In this document: positions 1 through 11,727 of the stretch, piece after piece | How the letters are laid out: each line of letters opens with the position of its first letter | How positions within the stretch are numbered: position 1 is the stretch's first letter | Assembly: GCA_963281255.1 (NCBI GenBank) | Contig: OY725501.1 | Span: 1,713,674-1,777,673 of the forward strand | DNA from: Aphrocallistes beatrix | Lineage: Eukaryota; Porifera; Hexactinellida; Sceptrulophora; Aphrocallistidae | Direction of reading: 5' to 3' | Length of the DNA: 64,000 bases | Translations under genes and position numbers: made by a program | Notes under the pieces: model-generated | Seen by the model: the letters and a program-made list of their open reading frames with translations, nothing else | What the model was told of the DNA's origin: nothing | Database searches by the model: none

Positions 1-63
1 AAAAATTAGAGAATTATTATAGGCATTGCTAAACATACGATAGAACATATAAAATTTATAAAT

Positions 64-234
64 TTATAACGTTAACAATAATGCTTGAATTTGATTTATC
101 AGTTCTTTCCGTTCACTATCTAATTCTTCTTGTGAGTGGCTACTACCAGATTTAATACCATGCTTTTCAAATAAATTAAAAGTTTGATCCAAATTTTCTT
201 TTAACTTTGAATCTTTCAAGGTAATATCTTTAAT
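64..234 (-). CDS. candidate 3'-terminal exon of a host gene
   Basis: An open segment of 57 codons runs on the minus strand from a splice-acceptor-like site to a TAA stop. It is preceded by a pyrimidine-rich tract ending ...ctaatttag, and the exon would start in phase 0. The peptide is charged and probably helical, for example DSKLKENLDQTFNLFEKHG near the start and SERKELINQIQALLLTL at the end, which suggests a coiled-coil tail. It has no stop or frameshift and matches no transposase pattern I know, unlike nearly everything else here. No upstream exon was identified, and it could be a chance open frame. The product is not recognised. Confidence 0.4.
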   Translation of the reverse strand: MKDITLKDSKLKENLDQTFNLFEKHGIKSGSSHSQEELDSERKELINQIQALLLTL

Positions 235-866
235 CTAAATTAGAATAGAAAGAAATACAAAATTTGTGATATGTAATCAAATGTAAAATATCGGATACAC
301 GATACTAAATGGGCTTTGTTTCCAGCAATCCGTAAATCCGCAATTAATAGAGGTAGCTTTCCATATATTAGGGCATTCAAAAAGTTCTAATATCATATCT
401 GTATCTTAAATGATAGTGAAAATAGGATATTTTCGATATGTCCATCGTATTCCTTATGGGTTCAGCTCCCAATTTATATATTGGTTTATTTCAAGAGGAC
501 AATGATTGTGGTTCCTATATTACATTTTTGTACTCCGGTTTAGAGTAGTGTAGAAAATTAGGAATTTTCCCATTGAAAATAGCTTAAAATTAAATTTGGA
601 GAATAAAAATTGGGAAAATCGTAAAATAAGAAGATCATTAAGATTATTAAAAGGTTAAATAATTAAGAAACAAAGTGAAAGAGTAAACGGGAGGAATTCA
701 ATATAATTGCTCGTGTTGAAAAAATATCATGTCACTTTTAGTGGATTTTTGATCATTTTTTGCCACTTAAAAAGTGGGACAAATATGGTAGTAAACCACT
801 TAAATGGTAGTAAACCACTTCAAAACACATTATTCCCTCAGCCTAAAACTAGAATACTTATATATA

Positions 867-2204
867 CAGGATGGACCATAAGTAACCATCATACTTTAAA
901 ATGTCATATCTCCCTCATTTTTCATCCATTTCACATGATTGACCATTAATTTGAAAGCTATGAGGATGCTATTTGTATTTTATTAACCCCAATAGCACTA
1001 GGAAATGTGACAAGGCTCACGGACCGAGATAGGGCGAGCATCATCAAATGATATTATGAAAGCCAGGGCTCTCTCATCGCAACTCAAAGACGGTTTAAGC
1101 GTTTCTACAACAGCCCGAAGGCCCCACATCACCAGACTATTATTAATATAATTAAGAAGCTTCAGGAGAACAGCACTGTACAGGATTAGCCAGAAAAGGT
1201 GCACCAGTCACTGCTAGGAACCCCTCAAACATCCGAAAGATGAAGGACAAACTGGCTGATTCTCCTCACCGTTCCTCAAGAAGGTTGTCAAGAGAGCTCC
1301 AAATGTCCAGGACAACTGTCAGAAGGATCCTTCATGAAGATCTCAACCTCTTCTACAAAATACTGATCTTACAGAAGCAAAATGACCTTCAAAAGGAGAA
1401 AAGGGTCATTTCAAATCTTATGGCAGAGAAGATTGAGAAAGGGGAAATTGATTTCCTTGATATTGACTGGAGTGATGAAGCTCATTTTGAAAAAGTTAAC
1501 AAGCAAAATTAGAAGTTTTGGGGTGAGAAAAGCCAGAGCCACTTAATGAGAAGCCTATAACAAGGGTCACAGTGTGGTTTGCAGTGGACTCTAGTAGGAT
1601 CATAGAGCCATACTTTTTCGAGGATGATGAGGGCTCTGCGATGACTGTTAATGGCGACCGGTACCTGAAGATGCGGAAGTCATACTATCTCCCAGGACTA
1701 AGAAGACGTGGAGAAGTTGAGTGTACAACCTTCCAGGAGGATGGGGCAACCCCACACATTGCTAACATTGTGCTAGACTTCCTGAAATAGAAGTTCGGTG
1801 AAAGGATCATTTCAAGGAATTTGGATATTTTTTGCCCTCATTACAGTCCTGACCTAAACCCCTGCAATTTCTACCTTTGGGGGAATCTGAAGGGCAGGGT
1901 GTACACTAACCCAATTCCTAAGACTATTGGTGACTTAAAGAAGAACATAAGAAAAGAAATTAGGAAGATCAAGCATGATACTTTGAAGAAAGTTTCAGAG
2001 AATGTACTCACGAGGCTCCAAAAGGTACTATCCACAAAAGGCAGCTGGATCGAGCACATCATCAATGGTTAAGCTCTGCAATAGAAGAAAATAAAATAGC
2101 ATCCTTTGTACTTTGTGATACTTTTTACCAACTAATTTATCTCTTTTCGATTAAAAATGGTAGCAATTCAAAGTATGATAGTTACTTATGGCCCACCACA
2201 GCTG
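867..2204 (+). mobile_element. DD41D Tc1/mariner-type transposon (rosa/visitor-like)
   Basis: The left end reads caggatggaccataagtaac. The right end is its imperfect inverted copy, with about 4-5 extra bases at the tip. Both sides have TA. The length of 1338 bp is usual for a full element of this superfamily. It sits inside the long-TIR element at 371-3100 and carries one degenerate transposase gene on the same strand. Confidence 0.8.
1006..2072 (+). pseudogene. DD41D transposase, degenerate
   Basis: This would be a nuclear cut-and-paste transposase. The N-terminal helix-turn-helix region is readable from about 1009 (RLTDRDRASIIK, then ATQRRFKRFYNSP) but has stops. The first catalytic Asp is in DIDWSDEAHF (about 1460-1490) and the second in FQEDGATPHIA (about 1732-1765). 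The third block, YSPDLNPCNFYLWG (about 1842-1883), lies 41 residues after the second Asp, which gives the DD41D spacing. The third acidic residue has become Asn (AAT, 1866-1868). In-frame stops at 1510 and 1788 and a frameshift between them also disable it. The C-terminus ends SWIEHIING. Confidence 0.8.
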
Positions 2205-2205
2205 T

Positions 2206-2815
2206 ATATACTATATCTTATATATTAAAATGCTAGGAATTTTTATTTGTTTGTGCGTTAGTTTGTCCGAATTGATTGAAGAATTGGCAAGTCGTAGAGG
2301 TACGAAAATTGGCATGCAGGTGTCAAATGATGAATCTACGATTAATTTCGAAAAGCTAAGCGAAATTTTCACACTTCTGCCAAAAAATGGAAAAAAAAAT
2401 TTCACATCTTTTATTTGCAATACTATGTACGGCTTTACTCTCACAATAGAAATCATTGTACGACACTACTATAGGCTGCCATTATTATTAATACTTCAAA
2501 GTAATAACTTATATAAATGTCTCAATTAGTATATTATTGTGTAAGGCAGTAAAAAAGGTTATGTGTACATTTTCACACCTTTATATACATATTTGTACAC
2601 GAATTGATGAATTGGTTGAGACAAGCTTCCAACGGTTGACATGGGTTTTTTAGTGGTGTAGATTTCGAATATCATATTTTCAGATCATAAAAAGAACTCC
2701 CAAAATAGACTAGATTGAGTAACTCCAGGCGCCCACAGGGCGACTCTGCGGATACGCAGTGTCCGCAAGCCGCGCAGCGCAAGTAGCACTTGTAATTTAT
2801 ATATAATTTAATTTA
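2206..2815 (+). mobile_element. hairpin-ended element, subfamily 2
   Basis: It starts with a TA-rich stretch and a block containing gaattgattgaagaattggc, as in the main hairpin-ended family (full copy at 17136-17680). It ends in the GC-rich terminal region with ccgcaagccgcgcagcgcaa at about 2763. The interior differs and includes the 'caagcttccaacggttgacatgg' motif seen in tandem at 46.1-48.6 kb. The uninvaded sister copy of the host element (10163-10919) lacks this block, which confirms it as an insertion. Confidence 0.6.
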
Positions 2816-3839
2816 TATGTTAGCTTTATGCGTAGAATTCGATGGCGGGATCAGTTTTAATCTAAATTTGCTCAGAACTGAAAAATATCAAAGGGAACCC
2901 CAAAATCACGTACAAAGGGATCACATTAAACCGAGGTGCAAAAATCTAATGTAGGTAGCACAATTATTGTCTTTTTAAAATAAACCAAAATACAATTTGG
3001 AAGCTGAATCCCTATAAGTAATACAATGGACAAATTGAAAATATCTTATTTTTACTATCATTTGAGATACAGATATGGGATAAAAACTTATTGAATACCA
3101 TAAGTATGTGTAATTCATAGAACAATTGATAAGGCCATAGCTTTCTATATACTAAGGCACTATTGAAATTTTGGACCATGGATTGTCATAACCATCGGAT
3201 TACTTTATACGAAAACTTAATCTTAAAATATTAAAATGATTTCTACATTTATGTTGTATTCAACAACTGACTGCTCATTAGAACAAACTTTTAGTATAAT
3301 TTTCCATGATCTATAAAACTACAATTTTGCATATATTTGAATATTCATTTCAATCGTATTGTTTGCGTAAATTTTAACCGTCTATAGTGTTCTAAGAATA
3401 AGTATTATCCATTATAAGCTTAGAGATTATATGTAGCAAGATGCAAACTATATATTAGCTCCAATATTTGTGATAATTTTGAAATATTTATGTCATAGCA
3501 TCTTTCCAAATTGTCCAACCTATCTCACAGATTCCGTTGAAAAAGGCTATCTCTAGACAATAAAGAGGAGAAGAGAATGCAGAATGCATACAATAAAAGT
3601 CGAGCTGAATTTCAAGAGACCGAGGACAGTCTATGATTTCGAATCTTAGTTGAATTATATCTAAGTTACACTTGATTGAACAACCAAACAGTTGGCATTT
3701 CCATCGCCCTGATTCTTCTAAAATTCTTTTTCTTAAAATCCATTTTTGTAACGAAGTTATATATTATATTCCAGAAGGATGGAAAGTTAGATAACAAAAT
3801 TCTGATTCATTTACGTAATTCTATTTGTCTTCATTTGCA

Positions 3840-4758
3840 TGTGCAGAAGATGCACAAAGGTTGGAACGTGTAGACCTCGAGCGTATGAATTCATCCGCGA
3901 CAGCGTCCAAATCCAATTGATCTGTAAATGTCTTATTCAGATGACAAACAGCATATGAATTCATGGTATTCTGACTGAGAGTTGTCCTTAGTTTTGACTT
4001 GATTCTAGCAAGGCCAGAAAAGGACCTCTCAGCTGAACAAACTGTTGTAGTGTCAATTCGATGACAAGCAATGCGCGGTATTGTACCAATACTTCACCGA
4101 TTTCACTACGCATTATATCCAGTATAGGTTCCATCTTGAAATCCTTTCCAAGCGACATCAAGCGAGCACGCAATATATCGCGCTCAGATATGAACAAACG
4201 CCAGTCGATATCATTGTGCAGTGTCTGCAATGACGGATCCACCTCACCATCAAAAAACAATATGACCCACCATTGTTAAGTCTGCAATGTCATACTTTCT
4301 GTTGATACCTGCGATCATTTCGAACAGAAGAGCTTTATGAATTTCTGTGACGTATTGAGTGAGCAAAAGCTGCTCCTCATCTGCAGCAATCATAACCTGA
4401 CTCTTGCGCCCTCGCCCAACTGCCTTCTCAAGAAGAGGGCCTTCCATTCCAATAGAGTCAGCTTCTGTCTTCACCTCATCGAAGAATGTACTACTAGTTA
4501 GTGCATCCCAATCACTTGTTTTCTTCACCAACCGGTCTAAAGTGTCCCTTATAAGATCTCGAGCAGTCAGAATGCTAATTCCAGGGGATTGAATTTTACG
4601 ATGAACAGGGTTTATAACAGATTATGCATCTTGTAATACGCGAAAGCTGTAGTATGTCCGGTAGTTGTCAAGAAGGTTGATGAATTCTCTAGCCTTAGCC
4701 TTCTGGTGAGCATTTGGAAGACCTGAATCATCATAGATGTCTACATCTAATGTATTAT
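3840..4758 (-). pseudogene. hAT transposase, C-terminal half, degenerate
   Basis: Read on the minus strand, the region gives a chain of hAT-like blocks. It starts with NTLDVDIYDDSGLPNAHQKA, then a stop at about 4620, then an open stretch with DALTSSTFFDEVKTEAD and GRGRKSQVMIAADEEQLLL (4531-4250). After a break comes LHNDIDWRLFISERDILRAR and IMRSEIGEVLVQYRALL. A frameshift near 4075 leads into the dimerisation signature TVCSAERSFSGLARIKSKLR and a tail NSYAVCHLNKTFTDQLDLD. The CSAERSFS motif is typical of the hAT C-terminal dimerisation domain, close to ZMYM1-like proteins. No terminal repeats were found, so this is a fragment. It would act on DNA in the nucleus if intact. Confidence 0.75.
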
Positions 4759-4759
4759 G

Positions 4760-5286
4760 TTCCAATCAAATTTAGGTTAACTCAACAATTTGGCTCAGCC
4801 ATAGCATTCTAATACACTAAGGCACTGGCACTGCCTTGAATTTGGGTTACCATGGATATGTTAATGCCGTGCTGAATACTCGAATTTGATTGGCTAGATT
4901 TTAGGAGCCAAATTTTGCACTAGGATACTGTATAGTATAAATACATTACACTCTATGCATATTTTTTTACTAATTTTATGTTTGGCTGAGACAAAAGTTT
5001 GGCAATCTTGGCCAGTTTACACTTTGGTCCATAACATTTATAGCATGATTTCAAGATATGTTTACTTTATGAATATATATTTGAAATAAATAAATAATAT
5101 TTGTTCAATTGTTGAATCTAGTATAATAGAGTATCATATTGGTAATATTACAATGATATACAGCCATTATATTCAATTTAAACAATTTATAGGAAAAGTT
5201 AATCAGATTTAAGAATGGCAAAAAACCCTAATTCATTGGTTGCCATGAGCAAATCAGTATTCACTCCCAAAAATAATTAATATGCA
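4760..5286. other. AT-rich stretch without a gene
   Basis: I see no supported gene. A segment near 4793-4870 (gccatagcattctaatacac, then ccatggat) loosely resembles 3130-3200, so a short old repeat is likely. The rest is low-complexity AT-rich sequence. Confidence 0.4.
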
Positions 5287-5434
5287 TTGCAAATTGTATT
5301 TATTGCTCGCATCATATGTAATGTATTAATACTGACTTTTGATTTGGTGACTTATTTTGACACCTTTTGTGTGAAGGTGAGAAAATTTCGCATAGCTTTC
5401 AGAACTCCTTTGTAGACATATTATTAGGTATAAG
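5287..5434 (+). repeat. dispersed repeat, inverted copy at 15870-16014
   Basis: About 148 bp including tcatatgtaatgtattaata and tttcagaactcctttgta recur on the opposite strand at 15870-16014 with moderate divergence. A weaker fragment lies near 8545-8610. The class is unknown. No terminal repeats or coding capacity are visible. Confidence 0.6.
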
Positions 5435-6080
5435 AACAATAAGAACATTACAAATTGTTCGAATGGGCCCTATCAATCCTGATCACTGGTCCAATAGCGT
5501 TGCTAATCCCTATCCTGAGTTTACACCCCTGTTGCTCAACATTTATGTCCAACTTCACCTGCTATAAGTTGCAGTCCCATGTTGTAATTAAAATAGTCAC
5601 ACAAAACTATTAAAAGTTGAAAAAATAAAGAAGCAATGTGAAAAGGAAACGGGATATTTTCAGTTGAAATTTTGATAAGACAGAATATGCATCATAATGT
5701 GTATCAAAATAATTTAACCGCTCAAAAAGTGACTAGTTATATTAAATTACGAAAAAACTTTATTCCATCGTATTCAATCTAGAATACTTTGGAGAAGTCG
5801 ATAGATAGGTTAATCGATGTGTATCCTTCATTAGTATTTGTAAGCGCCCTGAATCCGGTTCCTAAAATGGAGTTGAGGATCCATGGTAATTCGATTATTT
5901 ATAATTATTACAACTATTAGTAGATAAAAATAACTTCAAAAGTGGAATTGTAACTATACCAGTAGCCCTACGTATACATCGAAAAATTGAAAATAAAACT
6001 CAAAATCATATATGGTAGATGTTAAATGTTTCAAATGTCAACACATTCGGTAAAATCCGTATCCAAAAGAGTCAGATCTA
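5435..6080. other. AT-rich stretch without a gene
   Basis: Short open frames occur, but none has recognisable motifs. The stretch ends at the TA target site of the Tc1-like element that starts at 6081. Confidence 0.4.
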
Positions 6081-7425
6081 CAGGGTGTCTCAAAATTATT
6101 GCGGTGTTGTATTAGATCAAATATGATGGAATAAGAACAGTGTAATTGGATACAGCTTCAATTTACTATTGCGAATTTTATAAGCCAACCTTGGTTAATG
6201 AATATTTTGAATTATTCCATAGAAAGTTGTAGTTATTTTTACAATTTTTAGTTTAGCTTAGAATATTGGCGAATTATTAGCAGATGAGTGTGCGATTGGA
6301 CAAAGTTGAAGTCCGTAACAGGGCTATTGGGATGCTGCTTAGTGGAAAAACACAAAAAAACGTTGCTCTCTCTCTTGGGAAAGATGTTTCAACCATACAA
6401 AGATGGTGGTACAAATATAAAGCACATAAGAGCCTACAACATAGGAGGAGTGCTGGACGTCCGAAAAAGTTATCCAGAGTCTCCAAAATTGTTATCGCGA
6501 AATCATTGAGTAAAAGACACAAGTCTACAAGATCTATGGCTAAGAAACTTACAAACATGGGAAATGCTGTTTCAAAAGACACGGTACACCGGTATTTGAC
6601 CAAGGATTTAAAAGTTCACCCTTATAAAAGACCAAAAACCCCCAAATTAACAGAATTTCATAAGAAAAACAGGCTAACCTTCTGCATGGATAAGGTGAAT
6701 TGGACAGTTGACGATTGGAAACGCATACTCTGGTCAGACGAGTCTCTATGAGTTATTTCACCCATCGAATGCACAGAACGATCGAATATGGGCAAAGACA
6801 ATGCACAAGTAACTCCCCGCCAAACTGTTAAATTTCCCGCAAAAGTGATGGTTTGGGGCATGGTGAGCTATCAAGCGCTTTCTACACTCCATATATTGCC
6901 TCAAAAACAGACAATAAATGCGAAATATTATGTAGACGAGATTCTAGAAGGGCCATGTATTCATGCGTTGCGTAGAACAGATGAAATCGGAGGGAAATTA
7001 GAAAGGAAAATGATGCCAGACATGTCCAAGGCAATTTTTATGCAGGATGGAGCTCCGGCTCACACAGCTAGAAGGACTCAAGATTGGTGCAGACAGAACT
7101 TACCTGGGTTCTGGGAGAAACAGAAGTGGCCAGGTAACTCTCCAGATCTCAATCCAATTGAGAATATTTGGTCAATCGTTCAGGATAAGATTGACAGGAT
7201 GAAGCCTGCTGTCAACGTTGATGGTTTGGAAAAAATGCTAGAAAATGCTTGGGCATCAATCGACCCTGATATTTTAGAAAGATTGTATTTAGGGATGCCA
7301 ATGCGCATTCAGAAATGTATAGAATTGTCAGGGGATTATATTGGTAAATAGAACGTTATTCTAAGTGTATTAATTCTAAAGTTATTGAGTATTTCACAAC
7401 CCCGCAATAATTTTGAGACACCCTG
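6081..7425 (+). mobile_element. DD37E Tc1-like transposon, nearly complete
   Basis: The terminal inverted repeats read cagggtgtctcaaaattatt at 6081 and the exact complement at the right end (7406-7425). TA flanks both ends. The length of 1345 bp and a single transposase gene between short TIRs are standard for the superfamily. Intact matching TIRs make this one of the youngest-looking elements in the window. Confidence 0.92.
6284..7354 (+). pseudogene. DD37E Tc1-like transposase, broken only near 6750-6800
   Basis: The protein binds the element's TIRs and cuts and pastes it. It starts MSVRLDKVEVRNRAIGMLLS. Two helix-turn-helix units follow: KTQKNVALSLGKDVSTIQRW, then STRSMAKKLTNMGNAVSKDT. 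The first Asp is in RILWSDES (about 6725-6748). A frameshift then gives an apparent TGA at 6749. The bases downstream still read YELFHPSNAQNDRIWAK in another frame, and the original frame returns at about 6790-6810. The second Asp is in FMQDGAPAHTA and the Glu in SPDLNPIENIW, with 37 residues between them (DD37E, as in ITmD37E and TRT groups). It ends SGDYIGK. At about 356 residues it is full length. Only this pair of compensating indels separates it from an open gene. Confidence 0.9.
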
Positions 7426-7569
7426 TAAAATCAAAAGCCACACTTTGGTCAAAAATAGCCTATGCGCAAACAGGTGATGAAAATTAACTATTTGAAAATA
7501 TGTGTTATTAGCCCATTCTTAATGTTTATCTTGGATATTTAGCGAGATATTAGTACTTTGAGGACTATG

Positions 7570-7695
7570 AATTAGTTCGAATTTGATCAACTGTCATCAA
7601 TTCGAAGAGGTTTTTGAGTTAACTGTCATTAGTTCGAATGGGTTCCAGCTAACTGCCATTAGTTCGAATTGGTTTTCAGTTAACTAACTTTAGTT
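7570..7695. repeat. short tandem repeat, about 30-bp unit
   Basis: About four imperfect units of the type taactgtcattagttcgaat plus a variable tail (gggttccagc, tggttttcag) lie head to tail. No coding role is visible. Confidence 0.6.
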
Positions 7696-9400
7696 GAAAT
7701 AGTCTTGGTTTATTTCTGTTTTTTGACACTCCTCGATCAATAGTATTGTTCTATATATATGATAATATTATTGAGATTTCTTTAATTTAATTTTGTTTAT
7801 TATTTCTCCCTCTGGTATACACGTACTGCTGCACGTGTAAATTCTTGATTATAGAGTGTGTTTAGCGACAAATAGAATACACTTTATATTTATTATTTAT
7901 CTATTTTATTATTTAATCATTATTTACAAAGCCCAGGTTGAGGACGGAAAATATATATAGTATTAGTAAGCCGGAATTTTAGCTAAAAGTAAAATTATTA
8001 GGCTAGTCATTTTAACCTAGCAGAACAACTTCGGCCAGTGGGCTGAAAGTTGCTGAAACATTTGAGAGAAATTGGATTTGTTTAGCTACGTATAAACTAG
8101 TGATAATTTGCTGGTATCCATGAATATTATTGAATGTAGTAACTATTGTCCATTTCGGGTTTAATAATTAATATTTGTCAGACACATCATCCGTTTCACG
8201 TTCGGAGTGTCCGTTTCAGGAGACTTCACTGTATAGTATAGGGCCAATAATAGGAATGAAAGCCTTGATTTATCAATGACATTGTAAACAAAAACAAACA
8301 CAGTTTTCAAAATAGAGTTTTAATAACATGATATTTAAAATTTACACACACTGGAAAACCGTTGGAATTAACTCTGGAACGACTTGGCATATTGAAAATG
8401 AAAATGAAAGTTAATTGAAAGTAAACTGAAAGTGAATATGAAAATGGGGTAATCCCTATTTATACTTTTGAAGCTAAGTCGTTCCAGGGATAAATAATTT
8501 ATATAATTATTAATTAATTAAGCAAATATTTGGAAATTCTCCCAAAGGTGTGAAAGTATTTCGTTCAGCCCTGCGAACTTCCTTGTTGATATGTTTTTTC
8601 AATACATACCATTTTCAAGCTTCTTTCACCTGCCAATTAATCAATCAATTTCACAAACAAAAACTGCTTATTATTCTAACATCTATATTTTCTAGATTGA
8701 TGCAACACCAAATAATTGAAACTAAAGAATGATTCCACCAGCTAATGTAAATCTTCTGTGAAATTCGAATTCAAAGATTTCAGTTCATCCCAGTATTTAC
8801 ATTAAATACAGGAACTATAAGATACGCCATTAACTCGTGCTCCAAAGAACAAAGGAATGTAAGTTTTGAACTTGTATATTTAAAACTGCCATTTTGCCAA
8901 TCAGGATCATGCATCAATGTAATTCGTCAATTAATAGTCCGAATTTCGATTTATTTATCTCTATCTATACATACTTCTATCATGATATAGTACAACCAAT
9001 TTAATTAGAAAACATCAGTTTGGGATCCAAACTATGGTTTCACGGCGATTTTGGAACGTAATACTTGAACGGTCTGTGTAACCAGATTGAAATTTGGGCC
9101 AAAGAATTCCTTAACCTCTTAGGTTATATATAAAATTATTGTTCGACTTAAGGTAATAAGGAAGTTACAGTCATCTCGCTGATTTCATGGAATCCCGGGA
9201 ACTGACGTATTTAACCAACTTTCGGTGGTGAGGACTTTGATAGACTTTTCCAGCTGTTTAAAAACCTACCTAGTGAGGCCGATAGTGCAGCTGTATTAAT
9301 ACACTAGATATATGAGATCGATTCCCATAAATATTTGATTCCCTAATTAAGCGTTCATTTTAGCGATGCATGGGTGTAAAAGATAAATTATATGTCACAA
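7696..9400. other. non-coding stretch with one hairpin
   Basis: No gene is supported. At about 8372-8490 an inverted pair, ctggaacgacttggc and gctaagtcgttccag, flanks about 90 bp of gaaa-rich sequence, so a small foldback or MITE is possible. The rest is AT-rich with no other clear repeat. Confidence 0.4.
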
Positions 9401-9409
9401 AATACCCTA

Positions 9410-9900
9410 TAATAGTCATCGAGATCATTTCTCTATCACAACATGAAAATAACCATGCAGGTGTTAAAGTATGGTTAATTCGTTTATGTATATTTACCAT
9501 ATATGTATTAATGTATTAGCAATGTTTTACATTTCAGTAAATCAGATTTTGCCTATATATTCCCATTGTTCCTTGTTTGTATGCTAAATATTTATACTGT
9601 CTCTACACACCAATTAGAATGTAATGCAGATGTTTTGATAAACCCAGTAAATTAATTAGTCAGAGAAGATTTACCAACAGAATTCTGGGAAGGTGTTATA
9701 ATTAATTTGTACAAGTATTTTCTGTTTCGACTAATCAAATTTTACTTTAATATCCTTATCGTAACTTGTTAGTAAGCTTATCAATTATGTACAGTCCCTA
9801 TAAACGAGTTAGAATGAAATACCGCTGTATTGCTAAACCCTGCAAATTGATTGGTCAGACATTTAACACCTATTCCGAGATCGTGTAAAAGTATTGTTTT
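9410..9900. repeat. diverged tandem dimer, about 190-230 bp unit
   Basis: Two successive segments share ordered motifs. These are tcagattttgcctatatat / tcaaattttactttaatatc, then accaattagaatgtaat / acgagttagaatgaaat, then aaacccagtaaattaattag / aaaccctgcaaattgattgg. Divergence is high. No coding capacity is apparent. Confidence 0.5.
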
Positions 9901-10162
9901 TTACCCCAGGTGTGAATCCCTCACGATTTAAGGAAGATTCAGTTCAAATTTGATGTGAATCACCCTGGTACATTCCTCAAGAACGTCTGGGCGGGCAGGC
10001 GTAGTATGCCCTCCGTGCCAATAGCACAACTCCCTACAAGAAGCTACATTAAAAATACTGTAAAACCTTTTGTTTTTAAATGTCTTTACGATTTCGGCTG
10101 GTTTTTCTTGACTATACTATACTATAGTATTATTCACATACAGTAATATTTGAATGTACATA

Positions 10163-10919
10163 GGGCATTCCAAAAGTTCTCGTCACAAATCTGTATCTCA
10201 AATGAGAGTGAAAATAGGATATTTTCGATTTGTCCATTATATTCCTTAAGGGATCAGCTTCCAATTTGTATATTGGTTTATTTTAAGAGGACAATTATTG
10301 TGGTTCCTATATTAGATTTTTGTGCATCGGTTTAGGGCACTGCCTTTGAACGTGATTTTGGGGTTCCCTTTGATATATTTCAGTTCTAATCAGATTTAAA
10401 TTAAAACTGATCCCGCCATCCAATTCTACGCATCAACTAACATATATATTGAATTCTCTGAAGTATTATAGTTTGAGGCTGAGGGAATAATTGTGTTTTG
10501 AAGTGGTTTACTACCATTTTTGTCCCACTTTTTGAGTGGCGAAAATTGACAAAAAATCCACTAAAAGTGGCATGATATTTTTCCAACACGAGCAATACTA
10601 TTGAACACCTCCCGATTACTTTTTCACATTGGTTCTTAATTATTTCACCTTTTAATGACCTTATTCTACGATTTTCACAACTTTTATTTTCCAAATTTAG
10701 TTTTAAGCCATTTTCAATGGTAAGATTCCAACTTTTTGACACTACCCTAAACCGATGCATGAAAATCTAATATAGGAACCACAATAATTGTCCTTTTAAA
10801 ATAAACCAATATATAATTTAGAAGCTGATCCCCTAAGGAATATAATGGACAAATTGAAAATATCCTATTTTCACTCTCATTTGAAATACTGATTTGGGAC
10901 GAGAACTTTTGGAATTCCC
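10163..10919. mobile_element. long-TIR TA-target element, copy 2, uninvaded
   Basis: Terminal arms of about 180 bp begin gggcattccaaaagttctcg and end cgagaacttttggaattccc, with TA on both sides (10161-62, 10920-21). It is non-autonomous, 757 bp, and inverted relative to copy 1 at 371-3100. It is the reference that dates the two insertions in copy 1. An open frame on its minus strand (10437-10760) has no recognisable motif and is probably fortuitous. Confidence 0.85.
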
Positions 10920-11250
10920 TATGTATAAATCTTAAAATTATATAAAGTACGAAAACTAAAGACAGAAATTTAAAATTTTAAAATCCGCCACATTTTTATT
11001 CGGCTGACGAATTGTGTTTGATGACGAACTAATTGTTTACATATAGACGGAGCTCGTTAGCAACTAGCTAACCTGATGAGTCTCAGATAGATAGACGGAA
11101 GTTTTAATCTATATTGTGATAATTAAGCGATGAAGTATTTGTAAGCTAGCTGCCAAATTGGCAAATCTGTTCTCAAAAAAGGATTTTTATAGTTGGTTTA
11201 TAAAATTTCTAAAATTTCTAAATTCATACAAAAAATATATATCGCATATA

Positions 11251-11727
11251 CACTGCCTGAACAAAAGTATTCGTACACCCCATAATTCCCCATACAAATA
11301 GTTATAATACTGATTTATTTAGCGAGTCAAGGTATTTAATTGGTAAGAGATAAGCTTAATTTAACTTCAAATTCGAAATCTCCATATTCGAATTACTCAC
11401 TTTTTAATCTTTCAACTTGTTCACACACTCACAAGGTTAAAATTTTTCAAACTGTGCCACCTCATACCACCAATGCCATAATATACAATGGTGATCACTC
11501 GCGACATGTGGCATAGGAAAGCAAATGCTGAAAATACTGAATCTTGAAGAAGAGTAATTAGGTTGAAAACTTATAAAGTGGGTAATTTGAATGTGGAGAA
11601 TTCAAATTTAAAGTCAAATTAAGTGTATCTCTTACCAATTAAATACCTTGACTCGCTAAATAAATCAGTATTATAACTATTTGTATGGGAAATTATGGGG
11701 TGTACGAATACTTTTGTCCAGGCAGTG
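11251..11727. mobile_element. long-TIR Tc1-type MITE (family T), copy 1
   Basis: Its ends are cactgcctgaacaaaagtat and the complement atacttttgtccaggcagtg, with TA targets. The arms stretch about 200 bp each, so the 477-bp element can fold almost completely. The centre holds ccaccaatgccataatataca. The acaaaagtattcg motif inside the TIR is typical of Tc1 termini. No coding capacity is visible. Confidence 0.88.

Larger units (their letters stand above)
371..3100. mobile_element. long-TIR TA-target element, copy 1, invaded by two others
   Basis: Inverted arms of about 200 bp begin gggcattcaaaaagttc at 371 and end as its complement at 3100, with TA on both sides. The same arms and interior occur at 10163-10919 in the opposite orientation, without insertions and only 757 bp long. 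Comparison shows that this copy grew by gaining a DD41D transposon (867-2204) and a hairpin-ended element (about 2206-2815). No transposase belongs to the element itself. TA duplication suggests mobilisation by an IS630-Tc1-mariner-type enzyme, which is inference. Confidence 0.75.

Noticed and set aside
2188..2529. 113-codon open frame starting MAHHSCIYYILYIKMLGIF
   Set aside because: It lies across the end of a DD41D element and the start of a hairpin-ended repeat, so it is a product of repeat junctions.
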